Assembly: GCF_004337985.1 (NCBI RefSeq)
Contig: NC_043742.1
Coordinates: forward strand, 1,226,176 to 1,290,175
DNA length: 64,000 nucleotides
Direction: 5' to 3'
Source of the DNA: Pyricularia pennisetigena
Taxonomy: Eukaryota > Ascomycota > Sordariomycetes > Magnaporthales > Pyriculariaceae
Shown here: piece by piece, positions 23,248 to 34,679 of the stretch
Layout of the letters: the number at the start of each line of letters is the position of its first letter
Position numbering within the stretch: position 1 is the stretch's first letter
The notes under the pieces: model-generated
What the model was told of the DNA's origin: nothing
Seen by the model: the letters and a program-made list of their open reading frames with translations, nothing else
The model's database searches: none
Made by a program: the position numbers and the translations under genes

Positions 23248-23252
23248 CGTGG
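23248..23252. repeat. Target-site duplication CGTGG (right copy)
   Basis: Matches 15996-16000; see the left copy. Confidence 0.9.
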
Positions 23253-23839
23253 AAGACGTTTATATTACGTTAAAATGGGTACAAACGCATACCGCGGGCT
23301 TCGGTATTAATACGGAACGGGTGGTTTTTTTTAATATAAACGCTGGCGGCGGAATCGCCACCGGGACGGCCCTAATAATTTACGATAAAAATTTTACCAA
23401 TTCGGAAAAATTTCCGCTACCGGCCGGTGTGGCGCTGCGGTATTTTATATTAAACGACCGCACGTTCCGGTCGATCGAAGACCCGGAATATTTTTACTAT
23501 TTTTGGAATTACGTAATTAATAAAATTGCGTGAATAACGTACGCAGGCGGTAAAATAGGAAAGGAAAAAACGAACGAGATTATTTTTGTATACGCGGCGC
23601 CAACGCGGGTTAAACCGGATAAATTGCGGGGTTTTCCGCCTATATTTGTAAACGTCGAAAAACTGGATTTATTCCGCGAAAAAATTGATAAATTTGTAAC
23701 CGTACTGGCCACCGCTAACGTTAACGTCGAATTCCACCATTATTCGGGGTTTTTATACGGCGTTAAAATAATAGCGCCAGGGATTAGTAAAACTATTATT
23801 ATAAATAAAAATATTTGCAGATTTATTGGTAGATTTTAG
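23248..23839 (+). pseudogene. Alpha/beta-hydrolase relic, 3' part
   Basis: Continues in frame from the 5' part: EDVYITLKWVQTHTAGFGI, then NINAGGGIATG, where the nucleophile elbow GxSxG has Asn instead of Ser (AGC to AAC). Next come LNDRTFRSIEDPEYFYYFWN and, after a TGA at about 23531, VYAAPTRV, VNVEKLDLFREKIDKFV (acid-residue region) and FHHYSGFLYGVKI, where the catalytic His region reads FLYGV (His to Tyr). The frame ends at TAG near 23837. Overall about 330 codons with the 5' part, the usual length for this family. All three catalytic motifs have been hit by transitions. Confidence 0.78.
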
Positions 23840-23844
23840 CCCTA

Positions 23845-25190
23845 AAAAATTAAACCAATAAAATATGGCGCAATAAATGCAAAATAGGGAAATATTTTCG
23901 AAGATTTGCATCCCCAAAACCGGCGGGGCCAAAATTAATGGGGAAATTAATCGCAGCCCCTTAACGTATAACGGGGGTTACCGCTGCAGCAAAATAAATT
24001 GAAATTACAAATTGTGGAAACCAAATATTAAATATTAATTAATTACCCCCGCCTATTTATTTCCATTATACCGGAAAACTCAATTATTAATAGTAGTAAT
24101 ATCGTTATAACCCCCCAATTTTCCAAGTTATTAATGGTTAATACTGGTTTAGTGATTTTTTAATAGGAATAAATAACCTATATATAGCTAATTGATTTTT
24201 TTTAGTTTCGACCCATTTGTTTGTTTGCCTTTTGCACCTATAAAAATAAAGGGATTATATGTGGGGGAAAAAAAATAAATATATTTTATATATATATACG
24301 TCGGATACGTCGATTTTCGCGGATAAAAAAACCTTATATAGTTTGCCGTGTTTCCCAGCGCGATAAAAGGTCGCGTTGGAACGGAAAAAAATGTTTCCAT
24401 ACATAACCGCAAATTTATTTTTTTGGTATTGAATGTTAAATAGGGGCCAAAAAGTTTTTATTTTTTTGGATTGGAAAATGGGGATTTGCAAAAAGAAAAA
24501 AAAACTGTTAAAATTTATTATTTCGTAGTGAATTCGGTTAATGGAAACGATTGCTTTCCGGGTACCGGATAGCGATAAACAGAATTCCCGTTGTAAAACG
24601 GCGGGGCTTTTTATACCTGGTAAAAGGGCCCATAATTATAACCGGTTATCGGAATGGGAAATTAACGTATTTTCGGTGAAATGCAGCGCTTAAATAAGAT
24701 ATCGGACAATTGTCAACTCCTTTTTTAGGATAATTTTATTTCATTATTTTATTTACCCTATTTATTTTATATATTAAACTTAATTTTTAATTTTTCGCCT
24801 AAATTGACCTGGTTTTCATTTAATAATACGTAATTAAACGTTATTGCCTAATCCCCAGTTTTTACGCTTTTAGGCGTTTATTAAATAACCTGCTATTTGC
24901 TGTTTTAATGGTCGCAATAAAGGGAAATCGATCGCAGCGGAACTAAAATTCAGTTTTGCCGCCGAGATTTTTATTTAAATGCTTTCTTTACTGATTTTAT
25001 ATTAGCGATAGCAGCGGTTTTTCCTATTTGTAACTGTCGTTTTTTGTACCGTTTATATAACAGGAATCTTTTAAACAATTTTTTAAAAGAAAAAAAAAGA
25101 TAGAAAACCCCCACCAAAAAGTAAGGAACCATTTGTAAACCAATGCTTATTCCAGTTATAATTTCAATTCCAAAACATTAATCGGATTTA
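23845..25190. other. AT-rich sequence, no gene assigned
   Basis: Short open frames at 24188-24491 overlap on both strands and show no family resemblance. A plus-strand trace near 24541 (FRVPDSDKQNSRCKT) is open for about 50 codons but unrecognised. Confidence 0.4.
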
Positions 25191-25199
25191 TTTTGACCT

Positions 25200-25290
25200 A
25201 GAAACCAGTATTTATCGTAGGGGCAGGCCCGTCGGGCCTTTCTTTCGCCCTCCTGCTATTATAACGCGGTATCCCTGTGCAATAATTATA
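25200..25290 (+). pseudogene. FAD-dependent monooxygenase, N-terminal fragment
   Basis: After a TAG, the plus strand reads KPVFIVGAGPSGLSFALLLL, a stop, then RGIPVQ. This is the GxGxxG dinucleotide-binding beta-alpha-beta unit at the extreme N-terminus of fungal FAD monooxygenases. The frame is lost within 30 bp, and the acyltransferase stop lies at 25315, so only about 30 codons remain. Either a deletion fused the two genes tail to tail or the rest has moved. Confidence 0.65.
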
Positions 25291-25314
25291 TATTTATTAA
25301 ATTATTTAGTATAT

Positions 25315-26800
25315 TTAATTAACGCCGCGATATTCGAAAAAATCGCAAAATTCGCGCATTTTTATCATTTTACCCACAAACTTTTTTTCCATAATCACCG
25401 AAAAAACGCACCCTTCGTCGGGGTTAGTATATTTGACAGGCGGATATATAATAATAGCGTTTTCCGTCGAAAAACCGCCGAATAAATACCGATAAATAAT
25501 CGGTTTCCCGAACCCAAAATTAAAATTATTAACGTCGGTAGGCCTATGGTTAATTACAAATATATTTATAGGCGGATACGAGTTTAATCGCAAGTTAATA
25601 ATATTTTTATCCCTAATAAACGCCATTTTATTTAGTAATTTGTCGATATGTTCGTTATCGCAGTTGTTTGTTAACGCGCGGATATAGCACGTTAATTTAT
25701 TTAACGGCGTTTCGTCCACCATTTCGGCGACCGTTAATGGAGGGACAGGGTTCGTATTTAAAATAACGCAACCTAACGCGTTACGCATTAATCCTTGGGG
25801 CAAAGGTGGGCGGTAGAACCGCGGTCGAAAATTAATAGCTTCGCCCCATTATAAAACCATATTTCGCGAAAGGTTATATAAAATAATTCTTATTTTATTA
25901 AAAATACGTTGAAAATAAATATACGACGTATTATACGTCGATACCCAATCGCCGTTCCGGGGCGTGGCGAACCTTTTTAATTCGACCGTTTTATTTTTGG
26001 GTAAATGGAGCAGTACCGCCTATTGTTTCCGGTAATTTTGGTTTTTTTAGGGTATAGGCGGATTATCGATCAATTTATTAACCGGAATTTTAATGGTTAA
26101 ACGCGATATATCCAGGTTTACCGGGTCGAAAAGCGGGAAGGGTATCGAATTGGCCAGGGTTGCATAATTGGCCGCCAATTGTATAATATAGTTTTTAAAT
26201 CCAATTGCATCCAAAACGTAATAATAAACCTGGACGACCAAAACCAAACCACCGGTGTACCGGTTAATTTGGTAAACGGATACGGTAAGGCTATTATTTG
26301 GGTTTACCTTAAATTTTTCGCCCCATATTATTATTGGAATACCTATTTTAATTGTTGTAAATTTTTTTTCCACACGATAGGGAATAATTGGATGGAATGG
26401 TTTATTCCAAAAACTAATATTTTTTAGAATTTCGCCTCCAAAATGGCCTTTTTCGATATTATTTAAAGTTGGAATACCGGCATTTGGATCCATATTATAG
26501 ATAATAACCTGTATTATTAATTCGCGTTTTTAAATAAATAAATACCGGCCCTGTTTATCCTTTTTAATTATTCCCTATAAATATTAAATTTGAGCGAAGG
26601 TATATATTAGCCCAGATTTTAACAGTTCCACGGCCCGGTTTTTGTTTTTATCCCGGCGGCGGAAAAAAATGGCGTAATTGGTGTATGCGCAATTGGGGAT
26701 AGTATTAATAATGGAAAATTTAAATGGTTTTTTAATTAGGGTTAATTCCCGGTTTAACGGCTGGAAATAAATTATTTCCTTAAATATTATGCGGAATGCG
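25315..26800 (-). pseudogene. BAHD-type acyltransferase relic
   Basis: The minus-strand frame runs from about 26800 to a stop at 25315 (about 495 codons, normal for the family). The N-terminus shows RAVELLKSGLIYTFAQI and, after stops, GIIKKDKQGRYLF, the usual first domain. The HxxxD active site reads YYYVLDAIG (near 26200), with His changed to Tyr and Asp kept. A middle piece reads AINFRPRFYRPPLPQGLMRN. The structural DFGWG motif reads NFNFGFGKP (Asp to Asn), followed by CVFSVIMEKKFVGKMIKM near the C-terminus. Members (including trichothecene 3-O-acetyltransferase-like enzymes) transfer acyl groups from CoA to alcohols or amines. The large open frame 26584-27048 includes its N-terminus; the upstream half of that frame is probably chance. 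Confidence 0.75.
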
Positions 26801-26809
26801 AGGATATAT

Positions 26810-27670
26810 TTTAAAAGGAGTCGGTAAATACGAAAAAAAATAAAATTGGTTAAACGACCTAATAAATATCCATATAATATATTATTGTAACAAACGGTAA
26901 CGCAGCAGTTAAAAGGCCCAAAATTGGGGTTTTTAAATAAATTTGAAATTCCGTCCCCGCGTTTACGAATTCGAATATATTGTAATATAAAACGTATTAC
27001 AGGTATTATTTTTCCGCAAACGGCGAATTTTGTGGTTATTACGTCCAATTTTTTATCCCGATTTGATTTTCTAATAATTATTTTGTTTCGTTAAAAACCA
27101 GTTTTGCGAGCAATGTTATGGGAATATTCCATTGTGCGATTACCAAAAATATGGGGCACGATAATAAATTAGCCACCAATTTTTTTTTATATTACCCGCT
27201 TCCAGATTTTAGCACCAATATATCGAATTTGGTATTATATAAGGAATTAGGACCATTAATTATTAATTATTTATTCCAAATTCTATTAACACCCTTATAT
27301 TACCCATTAAAATACCGCGGGATTTGGATTTTAAATTAGTTTTTAAAGTATTTTTATTATATAAACTAAAATTGGAATTTTAAAATTGAAAAAAATATCG
27401 AAAAAACATCGAAATTAGCCTGGAAGGTGTTATATTAAAGTAAAAATGCGGTAATATAAATTAACGATTCGGAAATTTTTATAGCAGGCCGAATTGCGAG
27501 GCATGCTGCAAAACCATAAAAACTAATTTTTTTTAATTTCGGTTTAACGATTAAATTTCGCCGCGACAAATTTTACCAAAATATAATAATATTGTTGGAA
27601 AAAAAAGGGAAAAAAACGACCGTGTCCGATTCGCCAAATTGGGACGTTAAGCCTATTTAACGTTAAAATT
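26810..27670. other. Region between acyltransferase and GH3, no gene assigned
   Basis: A 73-codon open frame at 27118-27339 (+) shows no recognised domain. Frames on both strands are stop-rich. Confidence 0.35.
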
Positions 27671-27678
27671 TAACCCCG

Positions 27679-29567
27679 TTAAATAGCGTATTTGCGGTAC
27701 CGCAACCCATATTTAAACGTAAATATAGGGTTTTTGGTGTTAAACGGCACGTTTTCCATTAATTTTTCGACGGTTTTTTACGAACGAGGTAAATTAAAAG
27801 GTAGTTTGCCCTCCGGGGCTGTAATATTAAAAATTATATCCAAAAAAGCCTCGGTTCCGCTTCCAAAATTACCAAAAACGGCGGCGGCATTTTTTGCGAT
27901 TTTAGGAATAACGGCTAATTTATTTAACATTATATCGACGACGGTGGGGACGGTTTTATAAATAATAGTTTAACGTACCTTTGTTATCGCGTTAAATTCG
28001 AGCGATCCAATATGGAACCGGGATTCGAAACCGCCCGACCGAGGTTCGTAAAACGCCTGTAAGTGGAAAAAAACGTAATCGGCCTTTTTTGGGGTTTTAA
28101 TAACCAAAAAATTACGATTTTCGAGGGTGGTAACGCCAAAGTTTTTAATATAAAATTTTGTCGAAATATTAACCCTGGGTCCTTTAAAAGGGAGCAATTC
28201 GTTTTTATTAATAAAAAAAATGTAAATTTTACGTTGCGCGTTTTGGTTAAAACGGACGAAATAATTATTGCCCACAATATTCCGAGCGGTTTCAAGGTCG
28301 ACGAAAGGGTTTTTAAAAAGGCCCAAAATAAATTTTTCGCGGAAAAGACGTTTAACGGAGGCGTCGATGCGATTTTCGCTAACGTTACCTTTTTTAACCA
28401 ATTATATAACCAATTTAAACCGTGTTTTGCCGCCAAATTGGTTAATACCGGCGTCGAAAATATATAAAATTCAATCGAGTTCCGACAGGTATTCCACGCC
28501 CCACGCGCGGGCCGGTATATTTTAACCAAGGATTATAATATCCGTAATTAAACCCTAGTCGGAAAAAATAATCCTTTTAAAACCGAGCGTTTTTTTTAAA
28601 AGGTATATTATAATTTATTTGTTAAAAAAAAAACCGATAAGGTCGTATTTGGTACCGAGCGGGCGTAAATAATACGGTATAATTTACCGGGTTCCCGTTG
28701 CAATAATAATTTTAAAAAATATAAAATAATATTTAAAATTATTACCGGGATATATTTGGTTTTTACCGTATGCGAAATGGGAATCCTCGCCATTTTTTAT
28801 CGGGCCGCCGCCAGGGAAATACTTTATAACGGTTATAATATTATAGGGTTTAACTTGCCCGTTTTAAAATTTTTTAATATATTCGACAAAAAATTTAACG
28901 GTAAAAATGGCGTTTTCGCCCCAAATATTGTTTTAACGAACCCATTTCGGCTCGGTCGCGACATTTATTTGGGGGTGTAAAACCGCCCGAATTCCGACGG
29001 CCCGATATTCCTCGCGCGCGATTTTAGTAAATTATTTTACCAGGTATAAATAACGAATTTTAGCGATTCGGATTATTGAGAAAAGGCGCCGGCCCGCACA
29101 CCTATACCAAAATTATTTGTAAAACTGTATCGTGGATCCGACGATATAATAACCGGAATATTAAAACGTATATTTAATACGCGTTATTAAACCAAATTAA
29201 CGAATTAGGCTATTTTTTTTGCATTTATTATTTCGTTTGCGATATTAAAATATATTATTAATTTTTCGGTTATTATATTTTCCGTGCTATTACGCCTTTC
29301 GCCCCCTTTATTAAAAATCCCACGCGGTTTTTGGAAAATTATAATTTGGAAAAACTGACCGGTTTTTTCTTCAATGGTTATACGTTTAATAAAATCTTCG
29401 ACGCGATCGTCGACGTAATAAATGGGGTTTTTGTGAATAGGCAAATTATCGCTGCTGTTAATTGGCTTATAAACCGAAGCAAAATTAAATAAAAATTCGT
29501 AATAACAATTAATTCCCCAAAGAAAAATTAACGCTGCAAATTTTTTATGGAATTTTATAATGGCCAA
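27679..29567 (-). pseudogene. Glycoside hydrolase family 3 beta-glucosidase relic
   Basis: About 630 codons from an ATG at 29567 to a TAA at 27679-27681. The N-terminus (MAIIKFHKKFAALIFLWGI) could be a worn signal peptide. Next comes YYVDDRVEDFIKRITIEEKT, the classic GH3 opening. The nucleophile motif SDW is readable as Asp then a stop (GTC/CTA on the plus strand, 28555-28560), so the aspartate survives while the Trp is TAG. Then GNVSENRIDASVKRLFREKF and GLFKNPFVD in the long open stretch 27970-28401, and a C-terminal domain with NAAAVFGNFGSGTEAFLDII and LPFNLPRS. GH3 enzymes release glucose or other sugars from beta-glycosides, usually secreted. Several stops and shifts inactivate it. Confidence 0.82.
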
Positions 29568-29569
29568 AT

Positions 29570-31560
29570 TTTCGGTAATAAAATTGCCACGGAGTTAGAT
29601 TAATAGCGCAGGCCATACATTTAAATTGGTTTAAAACAGCCTTTAACCAAATATATGCAAATTAATTAAACAATTGGTCCTTCCCCGACCTAAATATAAT
29701 TTTGAAAATTGTGGGGTAAAAAATTGCAAATTCGTATTAAATTTAAACAATCCCAAATTCGGTTTTATATTCCCAAATTTGGGAGCTTTTTTTTTAATCC
29801 ATTTTATTAACTTATACAGGCCGTTGGTTTACCGTTTATATGGCGGTTTTTTATTAATATAGCCCAAAATTGGGCCTGGCCCGAGGCCCACAGTTATTCC
29901 GCCCCGTAACCGCATTTTTTACATTACGGACAAAATACGTTTTTCTTTATATGTTTCTTTTTTAAACAAATAATTCGCAAAAAACATGCTATTTTTTGCT
30001 ATTTAAAAAATAACTTTATTAAAAGGATTGGGTGGATGAATCCATACGTTAAACGTAGTACAAATAGTGTTAAAATACAAAAAATAAACGGTATTAGTAA
30101 GGAAAATAATCCAACGGGCTATTTGCGAAACCTGAGGCGGAATACAAAACGAAACGACGATTATTTAGCAAAAAAATAAGGTTTACCCCAAAGCAACGGG
30201 GGCCTCAATATTTGAACAAACCGAATAATAATATTAACGTAAAATGGCAAAATAAATTGGCATTTTAACGCGCGATATCAGCCGTTATTAGCCGTTGGCC
30301 ACAATTTGCGTTTCGTAGCAATTTGCTTTTTTACCATCGAAAAACCATTTAATAAAGCCACAAATAGTAGTTCGCGTCCATTTTTTAACCATGTTTTTAA
30401 TGGTTTTTATACTACCCGAGGAAGTCGCGATTTTAATAAATTTCCAAATAATTTTATTAGTTGCAATTATATGGCGTTTCGTATTTTTGTGCTTTTTACC
30501 TTTATTCCGCCAATTCGAGCATATGTCGATACGTGGTCTCCTTATCGCGGTAAAAGGTAGAAATATTTTTAATTTTTCCGTTTAATAAACCTAATACGTC
30601 TGCCATTATACCACCTTAGGTTTTAAGGTTTTTATCCGAAGGGAATCCGGAAAAGACACGCAGTGGTTTTTCGTCTAAAAGTGGCTTTTCGATACCGGTT
30701 TCTTTTTTTCCAACAAATATTGGGTTTTTTTTAATAGTCGGAAATGGGTTTTAATTAATTTCGTTTAAATTTTGCCCTGTCCCTGATTTTGCGCCCGCAG
30801 TATCAGGCTTTTCGGCCTCGAGACCTTTGGTAACATTCTTTCCGAAATATTCGGTAGGTTTTTTATTTATTTTTACATATTTTTTATTGTTTTTATCGTG
30901 CATATTTCCCAAAATGTCTATTTCGGTTATTCTCCTATTAATCGGTTGTTATGCTGGGAGGCGGTTTTTAGTGGGAGCGATAATTAATATAATATATAGA
31001 AGAAAATAGCCGAAAGGGTTAATTTGGAAATTTATTTTACTATGGCGTTAAAACTGTTAATTTTTATAATTTGAAAAGAAAAGGATTGCTAAATGGGAGC
31101 TAAAAAACGTCCCAAACCAAGGCAGAAATTTGTTTAAAAACTGGTCCACGGACCTAAATATGTCTTAACATATTTAGGTGCTAAAATTGGATTTCCCAAA
31201 ATTATTTTATATTGCATTGGCCAATTGGCAAATTTAAAGCTTTATATTTTTTATAATATATATATTTTTACAAACAGTACGTTTTCCGTTTAGGGCTGCG
31301 TTTTTGTACGCTATGCTAAATAAACCTTTATCGTTTAATATCGCGCACTAATATACATAGCCCGGATTTGAAATTAATTAAAATTTATTTAAATGCGGAT
31401 TTAAACCTTGGTAATAACCAAGCACGGTATTTTTTATTTTTACCCAAATAAAATATATAATACCCATGTTTAAACGCAAGGACCGATAAAATCCTAACTA
31501 TGGTATTCCGGACGTTAAAAGACAAAATACCGGAGCTAGAAATGGTACAAAATATTTAAA
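29570..31560. other. AT-rich region, no gene assigned
   Basis: Overlapping open frames at 30306-30585 (+) and a minus-strand trace (GGIMADVLGLLNGKIKNIST, about 30560-30620) suggest an old gene but no family is recognisable. Confidence 0.35.
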
Positions 31561-31567
31561 TAAAATT

Positions 31568-31900
31568 TTGAAACGCGAAAACTTATATGGCAATATTTCG
31601 TTACCAAACGCGAAAAAACCGCGGATCGATTTTTTTGGTCAGGTTGGTTCCGATGCTGGAATCGAGAGGGCATGCTCCAACAACGTTCCGGGATCTTTAG
31701 CCGATATTTCCGAAACTGTGAAACGAAAATTTTTTGAAAATTTACAGCTACGGTAACAGTTGAAATTTTAGCAAAAAAAAAACGAAACAGGTATATTTTT
31801 GCTGCGTAAAATTACCAAAATAATGGAAATTTTGCAATTAGTTTTAATCGAATTTAAAAAGTTTAACGAAAAAATATGGAGGAAAAACGAAGACCTGTAA
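31568..31900 (+). pseudogene. Short conserved-looking frame, unrecognised
   Basis: Starts with MKRENLYGNISLPNAKKPRI and continues as ADISETVKRKFFENLQLR; after a TAA the same frame goes on with TGIFLLRKITKIMEILQL and KKFNEKIWRKNEDL, a helical, charged segment. The restored continuity past RIP-type stops suggests a real gene of at least 110 codons. No domain is known to me. Confidence 0.35.
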
Positions 31901-32303
31901 TTTTCCTTTTTAGCAGAGCTTAGCACGAAAAATTGGTTTCCGCGAGATTAAATAGCGTTATTATATTATTGTATAATATTTGCTCGCCGTAGGTTAAAGT
32001 GGTATTATTGCTGCAGCCCCATATTGAGGTTTATATTTACCAATATTTGGTATTTAGTATTTTGTGGAGGCGGTTTAATATTTGCCTTTTTTTTCTGCGA
32101 CCGTTACTTTTAATTCGTAAAACAGATGACGGATAGGAACTGTTTTTTAAAATATAAAATATCCCCCAATTATATTAAGCAAATAGTCCCAAATTTACAG
32201 TCCAAAAGTGCATAAATAATTTATATAATAAAAAGTTTTCCAAAGGTAATCCGGTAATTTAAAGGTATTATGGTATTGTTTCGCCCATAAATCCACCATT
32301 TGT

Positions 32304-32990
32304 TTAACATTTTTTTAAAGTATAGTCGCTCTTTATTAAGCTCCCCTTTTTTATAGCTTTTTCGGAAATCCCAAAACGTATTAGTTTTAGGAATATTTCC
32401 AGCTCGTAATATAAATTACTGTTTTTAATTTTCAAATCCCAAAATAGCAAATCAAAGAATTGTTTTTCCATTTCGTTTATTTTTGCAATATTAAAATGGA
32501 AACCATAACCTAGGTTATTACCGTTTGCGTTTATTGCACGTAAAAATGCGTATTTGGCCCATTTTTTATTCCGAGGCGATTTATCGTTTAAATATTTGGT
32601 TGTTAGTATCAAATTTGCCAAAAATAATTTATACGGCGTATTTGGATAATTAATGCAGTTTTGGAGGCGGATTCTTAACCGACTTAAATAAACCCAAAAA
32701 AATATTAATATTGCAGCTCGGATTTTGGAATGCCAAACCAGGTTGGCAATAAACCTTTCGAGGTCCGATATGCTGGATTTAACAAATACGTTTATTTTTT
32801 TGTTATTTTTACAAACAATTACCTCGTTTATCCTTATAGCGAAATATTTAATCGTTTCCCATATAATAGGGTTATTTACGAAGGCCCGCAGGGTTGTGGC
32901 GTTTAAAGCATTATTATTCGGATTTAAAAATTTTAAATTTTTGCAGTAATTAATCGATATGGTTAGGTGGTTAACGCTGGTAATTACCAA
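32304..32990 (-). pseudogene. Cyclin (Pcl-like) relic with a long open frame
   Basis: A 228-codon frame without stops, the longest single frame in the window. Its core reads FVKSSISDLERFIANLVW, then IRAAILIFFWVYLSRLRIRL and KLFLANLILTTKYLNDKSPR, NKKWAKYAF, and EMEKQFFDLLFWDLKI. These are the helices of a cyclin box in the PHO80/Pcl subfamily (the LTTKYLND and MEKQxLxLLDWDL landmarks). Such cyclins pair with a Pho85-like kinase. A residue bias to Ile, Asn and Lys shows it has been mutated like its surroundings even though no stop arose, so I call it a relic; expression cannot be excluded. Upstream continuation at 32984-33283 is uncertain. Confidence 0.65.
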
Positions 32991-33499
32991 TAGTCGACTA
33001 AAAGAATATATAAAACAAAAACGTAAAATGTATTCGTTTTAAAAGTAAACGATAATTTTTTTTGTAAAAAAAAGGGAATAAAACGAATAATAAAATAAAG
33101 ATTACGGAATACTATTAAAAAACTAGGTTTTGTTAATCGGACCAATTTTTTATTTTGGGCGCGAAAATTCCGCTTTATGGCAAATACGCAGGGTGAAATT
33201 GCAACCAAATTTTGCGATATAATCAAATGTTTGGCCTGGCCAAATTCTGGGACCTTAGGAGTTGACAAATTTGACACGAACATTTTAAGTTATTAAATCC
33301 ACCAATTTTTACAATATTAATATACCTAATTTGGTATAATACGTATAGTATTATTTTTAAACGTATATAATAAATTTTTATTACCTGGTTTTCCGAACTA
33401 TAACGGTATTATTTGGTTAAGGACACGAATTTGGAAGCATCTAAATTACCTTTAATTTGCCATTTTCCAGGTTTTGTTTTTATTCCAGCCCAGTTTCCT

Positions 33500-33733
33500 T
33501 TAACCTGCCATTTTAATTGTATTATATGCGCCTATATGCATTTTCCTATAATTGGGAAACATTCCACCTTCCGTCGCCATCCGCGTAAAAACAGTTTCGG
33601 TATTGCCCAATAACGCGTTAACATGGCCGGTAACGCTTACGTCTACCGTATTTGCCGCGAATAAAAAACCGAATTCCCTAACCGTTAGGTAGGCGTTTGT
33701 CGAATCGTTACCGGGAAACGTAAAATAAAACAT
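33500..33733 (-). pseudogene. Short unrecognised frame
   Basis: An 77-codon frame reading MFYFTFPGNDSTNAYLTV and later ALLGNTETVFTRMATEGGMF has balanced composition unlike random AT-rich sequence. After a stop it continues as RKLGWNKNKTWKMAN. Family unknown. Confidence 0.3.
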
Positions 33734-34679
33734 TTTTTTTAATAGGAATAACCATTTATTAAATGGTTAATAAAATTAAAATACGGTTTTTTATTTTTTG
33801 CCCGATTTTACAAATTATATAATATATTGTGCGGTTTTTCGGACTTTTTTGGCGGAATAACGCTCCAAATAATATTTTATACGTTCCCTAAATTTAAATT
33901 GCTTTTAGCGTCGATAGGCGAATCCAATTCCCAATATTTAATCGTAAAAACGCCATTTTGTGCACCGATCGCCGTTACGTTTAATCGTATTTCTGCCACC
34001 GTATAGGGAGCAAAAAGCAAAACGGTTAACGGAAACGCCTTAATAAAACGTATTTTTAACTTTTTCGTACGATATATGTCGTTAATATGGCTAAATTAAA
34101 TAGGATAGTTAATGGGCCGGAATCTGATTAAAAATAAAAACGGGTTAATAGTGTAATCCTTTTGTTGGATTTAAAATAAAAGGTTTATATTATTATTCCG
34201 CTTTTTATCCCGTTTTTAATTTACCCATACCAAAATCGGTTGAACTATTTTTCGTGGAAACGTTACACTGCTAAACAGGAGCGCAGGAGCGCCACATTTT
34301 TATATTTAATATAATTTAAATTTAATATAATATTAAATTTAGCATAATATTAAATTCCCAGGTTTTATCGCATGCTAAAGCTCTATTTTGGGCAGGAAGG
34401 TGAACAAAATATATTTGGAGTCGAAATAGAACGAAAAACCGTGTCCAGGCCGGTAATAATTCCAAAATTCAAACTCCCATATTAATTTACTTTAATTGTT
34501 AGTCAAATACCCGTCCCCATTTATATTATATTTTTTTTATTAAAAGTTAGCATTTTCGTATTTATAATTTCCTGTTAATAAAAGCCGTACACGACGAGGG
34601 TTATTATGCAAATTAAATTCGAAAATAATAACCTTTATCCCTATTTTAATGGTAAAACTTTCGCCTATTTTTATTTAAT

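Noticed and set aside
26850..27048. Upstream half of the 26584-27048 frame as acyltransferase coding
   Set aside because: Only the downstream half continues into acyltransferase motifs; the upstream half lies beyond the expected N-terminus.
27984..28529. 181-codon minus frame and plus frames over the same interval
   Set aside because: The GH3 motifs are in another minus frame (27970-28401 and its continuation); these are shadows.
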